The notes under the pieces: generated by a model
Database searches by the model: none
The model's input: the letters and a program-made list of their open reading frames with translations, nothing else
What the model was told of the DNA's origin: nothing
In this document: positions 60,009 to 64,000 of the stretch, piece by piece
How positions within the stretch are numbered: the stretch's first letter is position 1
Layout of the letters: the number at the start of each line of letters is the position of its first letter
Position numbers and translations under genes: made by a program
Source of the DNA: Roseovarius sp.
Lineage (GTDB): Bacteria > Pseudomonadota > Alphaproteobacteria > Rhodobacterales > Rhodobacteraceae
Direction: 5' to 3'
Length of the DNA stretch: 64,000 nucleotides
NCBI RefSeq assembly: GCF_030373445.1
Contig: NZ_JAUCYU010000012.1
Span: 1-64,000, forward strand

Positions 60009-60272
60009 ATGCCCAACCTGACCTACAAGCGCCATGCCGATCTGGTCGACCGGATGGCCAACGCGCTGGGGATCGACCTGGAAGAGAAGATCATGCGGGG
60101 CAAGCTGCAGATCGACACGCTGGGGGACGCGGTGCTGCGCTGTACCGGCTGCGCCGATCCCTGTGGCTGTGAGCAGTGGCTGGCCGCCCGGGTCGAGGTG
60201 GCCGACGAGGCGCCGGCGATGTGCCGGAACGCCGAGCTGTTCGACGGGCTGAAGCAGGGGCGGCGGCTCTGA
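60009..60272 (+). CDS. DUF6455 family protein
   Basis: Encodes 87 residues. VDRMANALGIDLEEKIMRGKL is followed by RCTGCADPCGCEQWLA with four closely spaced Cys and MCRNAELFDGL. The Cys cluster suggests metal or Fe-S binding. The family is small and uncharacterised. GGAGA precedes the ATG. Confidence 0.8.
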   Translation: MPNLTYKRHADLVDRMANALGIDLEEKIMRGKLQIDTLGDAVLRCTGCADPCGCEQWLAARVEVADEAPAMCRNAELFDGLKQGRRL

Positions 60273-60279
60273 CCCGGGG

Positions 60280-60933
60280 TCAGAGCGGGATCTGCACGGC
60301 GCTGGCCAGGGCGGCGGAGATGCCCATGAAGAAGCAACCCGTCGCCACCAGCACGAAGGCGTGCCAGATGGCGTTGGCATAGCGCAGGGTTTCCCAGCAG
60401 TAGAAGATCACCGCGACCGAGTAGATGATGCCGCCGGTGAGGATCAGCCAGAGGCTTTGCGGGGGCAGCAGCGTCCAGAGCGGCACGATGAGCGCCACGC
60501 CGATCCAGCCGAGCGCGACCTGGGGCCACCAGCCGGTGGTCATGGCGCCGCGGGCCGCCATGAGTTTCGCCCCCGCGCCCACCAGCGCCAAAAGCCAGAC
60601 CAGCCCGAGGACGATATAGCCGAAGGCGGTGCCCAGAAGCACGCTGAGCGGGGTGAAGGTGCCGGCGATCTTGAGGTAGATGGCGGCGTGGTCGATGCGG
60701 CGGAGGATCGGGCGGGCGGCGGTGTGGGCGCCGAGGTGATAGGCGGCCGAGGCCGAGAGCATCAGGATGAGGCCCGCAGCATAGACCGAGGTGGCCACGA
60801 AGGTCGACCACGGCATGTGCTGGTACCACATCCAGAAGATCGTGGCGACGCCGGCGAGCGCCGCGGTGACGCCTGTGACGTGGACGATGCCGTCGGCCCA
60901 GCGTTCGGCGCGGGTGTAATTGGGATAGGACAT
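60280..60933 (-). CDS. Hemolysin III family (PAQR) membrane protein
   Basis: Encodes 217 residues from the ATG at 60933. Seven membrane segments are visible. YTRAERWADGIVHVTG, LSASAAYHLGAHTAARPILRRIDHAAIYLKIAGTFTP and the late RYANAIWHAFVLVA carry the conserved His/Asp residues of the PAQR zinc hydrolase-like site. Despite the name a haemolytic role is doubtful; a membrane homeostasis function is more likely. Confidence 0.92.
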   Translation of the reverse strand: MSYPNYTRAERWADGIVHVTGVTAALAGVATIFWMWYQHMPWSTFVATSVYAAGLILMLSASAAYHLGAHTAARPILRRIDHAAIYLKIAGTFTPLSVLLGTAFGYIVLGLVWLLALVGAGAKLMAARGAMTTGWWPQVALGWIGVALIVPLWTLLPPQSLWLILTGGIIYSVAVIFYCWETLRYANAIWHAFVLVATGCFFMGISAALASAVQIPL

Positions 60934-61134
60934 GGTCCCGGTACCTCCTGCCCGGTTCTTGGCATCTCTCCACGACATCCTGATGTCGGCATCCGCGCAA
61001 AACTGTGGTTTGTTTTCGGCCGGTTTGAAACCGGGGCCGACGCGACGTCATGCAGGGGATCAAGCGCCGATGGGGGCGAATGGTTCCCGAGGGATGGGGC
61101 GGGCAAAGCCGGGATTGGCGGCGGAGCGCCGGTG

Positions 61135-62511
61135 TCAGGCGCGGGTGATCTGCCCCCACAGATCGTACTCTCCCGCCTCGTCGACCTCGACCGTGACGAT
61201 ATCGCCGACCGAGAGCGCCTCGGTGCCCTCGTCGATGAAGAGGCAACCGTCGATTTCGGGGGCGTCGGCCTTGGTGCGGCAGGTGGCGATGCCGTCTTCG
61301 TCGATATCGTCGACGATCACGTCTTGCACAGATCCGACCTTGGCGGCCAGTTTATCCGCGGAAATGGCCTGTGCCTTTTCCATGAATCGCTCCCACCGCT
61401 CCTGCTTGACCGGTTCGGGCACGTGATCGGGGAGGGCGTTGGAGCGGGCGCCTTCGACGTTTTCGTATTTGAAGCAACCGACGCGGTCGAGGCGGGCCTC
61501 GTCAAGCCAGTCGAGAAGGGTCTGGAATTCCTCCTCGGTTTCGCCCGGGTAGCCGACGATGAAGGTGGAGCGCAGGGTGATATCGGGGCAGATCGCCCGC
61601 CAGGCGTTGATTTCATCGAGGGTTTTCGCCGCCGCCGCGGGACGCGCCATGCGTTTGAGCGTGTCGGGATGGGCGTGCTGGAACGGGATGTCGAGATAGG
61701 GCAGGATGCGCCCCTCGGCCATCAGCGGGATGAGGTCGCGCACATGCGGATAGGGGTAGACGTAGTGCAGGCGGACCCACGCGCCGAGATCGCCGAGGTC
61801 ACGGGCGAGATCGGTGATATGGGCGCGGTGGCCGCCGGTTTCGGCGTGCCTGGTGTCGACCCCGTAGGCGGAGGTGTCCTGACTGATGACGAGCAGTTCC
61901 TTGACCCCGTTCTCGACCAGTTTCTCGGCCTCGCGCAGCACCGCGTGGGCGGGGCGGGAGGCCAAGCGGCCGCGCATGTCGGGGATGATGCAGAACTTGC
62001 ACTTGTGGTTACAGCCCTCTGATATCTTTAGGTAACTGTAATGCCGGGGCGTAAGCTTCACGCCCGAGGAGGGGAGCAGGTCGACGAAGGGATCGGGGCT
62101 GGGCGGGACGGCGGAATGGACCGCGTCGAGCACCTGTTCGTACTGGTGGGGCCCGGTGACGGCGAGCACCTTGGGGTGGGTGCCGGTGATGTATTCGGGC
62201 TCGGCCCCCAGACAGCCGGTGACGATCACGCGGCCGTTTTCCTGAAGCGCCTCGCCAATGGCTTCGAGGCTTTCGGCCTTGGCGCTGTCGAGGAAGCCGC
62301 AGGTGTTGACGATGACCGCGTCGGCCCCGCCGTAATCGGGCGAGATGCCGTAGCCCTCGGCCCGGAGCCGCGTGAGGATGCGTTCACTGTCGACCAGCGC
62401 CTTGGGGCAGCCGAGGGAGACCATGCCGATGACCGGCTGGCCCGGGCGGCTGGCCTCGGAAATGGTGGAGCGCGCGAGATCGGGGCGCAGGTCGGGGGGG
62501 TTGGTGCTCAT
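61135..62511 (-). CDS. rimO: Ribosomal protein S12 methylthiotransferase RimO
   Basis: Encodes 458 residues. The UPF0004 domain uses Cys35, Cys71 and Cys100 for the auxiliary Fe-S cluster; the radical-SAM motif is Cys167-x3-Cys171-x2-Cys174 ([14 protein letters not shown]). A TRAM domain ends the protein. [13 protein letters not shown] and [12 protein letters not shown] distinguish RimO from MiaB. It methylthiolates the conserved aspartate of S12. Confidence 0.95.
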   Translation of the reverse strand: MSTNPPDLRPDLARSTISEASRPGQPVIGMVSLGCPKALVDSERILTRLRAEGYGISPDYGGADAVIVNTCGFLDSAKAESLEAIGEALQENGRVIVTGCLGAEPEYITGTHPKVLAVTGPHQYEQVLDAVHSAVPPSPDPFVDLLPSSGVKLTPRHYSYLKISEGCNHKCKFCIIPDMRGRLASRPAHAVLREAEKLVENGVKELLVISQDTSAYGVDTRHAETGGHRAHITDLARDLGDLGAWVRLHYVYPYPHVRDLIPLMAEGRILPYLDIPFQHAHPDTLKRMARPAAAAKTLDEINAWRAICPDITLRSTFIVGYPGETEEEFQTLLDWLDEARLDRVGCFKYENVEGARSNALPDHVPEPVKQERWERFMEKAQAISADKLAAKVGSVQDVIVDDIDEDGIATCRTKADAPEIDGCLFIDEGTEALSVGDIVTVEVDEAGEYDLWGQITRA

Positions 62512-62618
62512 GTGGCGCGATATAGTCGCTCGCGCCCCCTCGCGAAAGTGAAAACGAGGTTGTTGCGCGGGGCGCCGGGGCCTAACCTTGCGGGAAAAGA
62601 CGCGGAGGGGTGAGCGGT

Positions 62619-64000
62619 ATGCGTTGGATCGTGCGGGCCTTCGGGCTGTTGCTGCTGGCGGTGGTGCTGGTGGCGGGTGTCTTCCTGCTTCTGCCGGGCG
62701 ACAAGATCGCCAAGGTCGCGGCGAGCCAGCTGTCGAGCTGGACCGGCCGCGAGGTGACGATGAGCGGGGAGACGACGCTGAGCTTCTATCCCATCCTCGG
62801 CGTCAGTACCGGGGCGGTGACGGTGGCCAATGCCGAGTGGAGCGACGGGCCGCCGATGTTTCGCGCCGAGAGCCTGAAGATCGGGGTGGAGCCGCAGGTT
62901 CTGTGGGGCGGGGATATCCGGATCACCGGGCTGGAGGCGGTGGGGCCCGTCATCAACCTCGAGAAGGCCGCCGACGGGCGCGTGAACTGGGAGCTGAATG
63001 TCGAGGGCGTGGCGCCGTCGGGTCAGGCGGGCGAGGGTACAGCGCCGGAGCAGCCGGACGGGATGGCGCGGTCGGACCGGCTGGCGCTGACGTTGGACCG
63101 GGCGTTGGTGCAGGATGCGACCTTTCTTTACACCGATCACGGCACCGGCGAGCGGACCGAGATGCGCGGCATGGCGTTCGATTTCCGCTGGCCCGAGTAC
63201 GAGGGGCGGGCGACGTTCGCCATGACGCTGCGGCCGGCGGGCGAGGCGGTGCGGATCGAGGGCTATCTCGACCGGGTGGGCGAGTTCATCGACGGCGCGG
63301 TGAGCGACGTGAAGGCGACGGTCAGCACGAAGGGGGGCGAGGCGACCTTCCTTGGCCGGGCGAGTGCGGCGCCGGAGCTGCAGGGCCGGGTGACGGCGGC
63401 GGTGTCGGATACGCGCGCGTTCATGGCGTCGCTGGGTCTGCCGGCGGCGGATATTCCGGCCGGGCTGGGGCGGAGCGTGAATGGCGAGACGCTGGTGACC
63501 TACAGCGCAGATCAGCGGCTGTCGCTGCGCGAGGTGGCGTTGCAGCTTGACGGCAACCGGATCGGCGGGGCGGCGGACGTGGAGCTGGGCGGCGAGCGGC
63601 CGGTGGTGTCGGCGCAGATCAACGCGGGCGCGCTGGACCTGACGGGGATGGAGAGCGAGAGCGGCGGCGAGGCGAGCGCGGGGCGCGCGTCGGTGGCGGC
63701 GGACAGGGGGTGGTCGACCGAGCCGATCGATGCCTCGGCGCTGGGCCTGGCGAATGGCGAGATTGCTCTGACGGCGGAGAGTGTCGACCTCGGGGATCTG
63801 AAGGTCGGCACGGTACGCTCGATGATCACGCTGGACCGGTCGCGGCTGGTGTTCGACCTGCGTGAGGTTCGGGCGTATAACGCGTTGATTACCGGGAATT
63901 TCGTGGTGAACAACCGTTCCGGCCTGTCGGTGGGTGGCGACCTGAAGGCGGCGGGGATCGACATGGAGCGTTTCCTGACCGATGCCGCCGGGATCACGCG
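62619..64000 (+). CDS. AsmA family protein, N-terminal part (runs off the window)
   Basis: The frame opens at ATG 62619 and stays open for 460 codons to the window end. One N-terminal membrane anchor (residues 6-25, [20 protein letters not shown]) precedes the AsmA domain: [42 protein letters not shown] and [21 protein letters not shown]. AsmA-like proteins span the periplasm and are thought to carry phospholipids to the outer membrane. An overlapping frame at 62588-63550 is only a shadow. The 3' end is missing. Confidence 0.88.
   Translation, partial: MRWIVRAFGLLLLAVVLVAGVFLLLPGDKIAKVAASQLSSWTGREVTMSGETTLSFYPILGVSTGAVTVANAEWSDGPPMFRAESLKIGVEPQVLWGGDIRITGLEAVGPVINLEKAADGRVNWELNVEGVAPSGQAGEGTAPEQPDGMARSDRLALTLDRALVQDATFLYTDHGTGERTEMRGMAFDFRWPEYEGRATFAMTLRPAGEAVRIEGYLDRVGEFIDGAVSDVKATVSTKGGEATFLGRASAAPELQGRVTAAVSDTRAFMASLGLPAADIPAGLGRSVNGETLVTYSADQRLSLREVALQLDGNRIGGAADVELGGERPVVSAQINAGALDLTGMESESGGEASAGRASVAADRGWSTEPIDASALGLANGEIALTAESVDLGDLKVGTVRSMITLDRSRLVFDLREVRAYNALITGNFVVNNRSGLSVGGDLKAAGIDMERFLTDAAGIT

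Noticed and set aside
62588..63550. Open frame of 320 codons at the right end of the window
   Set aside because: Glycine/arginine-rich shadow frame. The overlapping frame from 62619 encodes a recognisable AsmA N-terminus with a membrane anchor.

Overview
The window is high-GC bacterial chromosome, most likely from a Roseobacter-group member of the Rhodobacteraceae (Alphaproteobacteria). The reasons are the order of the ribosomal protein genes, an L3 with a long Ala/Glu tail, DUF1467 and DUF6356 proteins next to methylmalonyl-CoA epimerase and an Lrp regulator, NADP-isocitrate dehydrogenases of both the dimeric and the monomeric type, and many short palindromic intergenic repeats. This placement comes from recognising protein families by eye; no database search was run. 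I saw no rRNA, tRNA, CRISPR array, prophage or full-size insertion sequence.

Positions 1-19200 hold the end of tuf and the S10-spc-alpha ribosomal supercluster: rpsJ rplC rplD rplW | rplB rpsS rplV rpsC rplP | 2OG-oxygenase | rpmC rpsQ rplN rplX rplE rpsN rpsH rplF rplR rpsE rpmD | marC-like and two small secreted-protein genes | rplO secY adk | rpsM rpsK rpoA | rplQ. The bars mark places where a normally continuous operon is broken. Most breaks carry an intrinsic terminator, short palindromic repeats (seven GGTGGGT/ACCCACC copies and three hairpin-ended elements of about 140 bp) and a fresh sigma70-like promoter. A putative 2-oxoglutarate/Fe(II) oxygenase gene lies directly behind rplP (L16). 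L16 is the substrate of a ribosomal oxygenase in E. coli.

Positions 19200-31800 hold a DAHP synthase gene preceded by an unlisted leader peptide of 25 residues containing Phe-Trp-Tyr-Phe-Tyr and by a terminator hairpin (a probable aromatic amino acid attenuator). After it come a DegP/DegQ-type periplasmic protease, RarA, and a peptide-type ABC transporter operon with two tandem paralogous binding proteins, two permeases and a fused double ATPase. Behind that operon, on the minus strand, are two tandem genes for 40-residue membrane proteins that share an almost identical N-terminal half.

Positions 31800-45300 hold carB, pabB-pabC, a cyclopropane fatty acid synthase-like methyltransferase, aspS, a hemerythrin-like protein, a DUF1800/DUF1501 secreted pair, a GNAT acetyltransferase and a single-domain-type response regulator. 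Positions 45300-64000 hold methylmalonyl-CoA epimerase, DUF1467, Lrp, DUF6356, an SMR transporter, the two icd genes side by side, a Bcr/CflA transporter, ZinT with a Zur-like box, a small potassium channel, a DsbA-like protein overlapping an acyl-CoA ligase, a XRE-cupin regulator, EI24 and nitroreductase genes, small conserved proteins, an M48 lipoprotein protease, an IMPACT-family protein, hemolysin III, rimO and the start of an AsmA gene.

The least expected signals are the aromatic leader peptide, the oxygenase beside rplP, the tandem 40-residue membrane proteins, and two arrays of the octamer GTCGGTAT repeated at exactly 11-bp intervals. Each array lies between two convergently transcribed genes.
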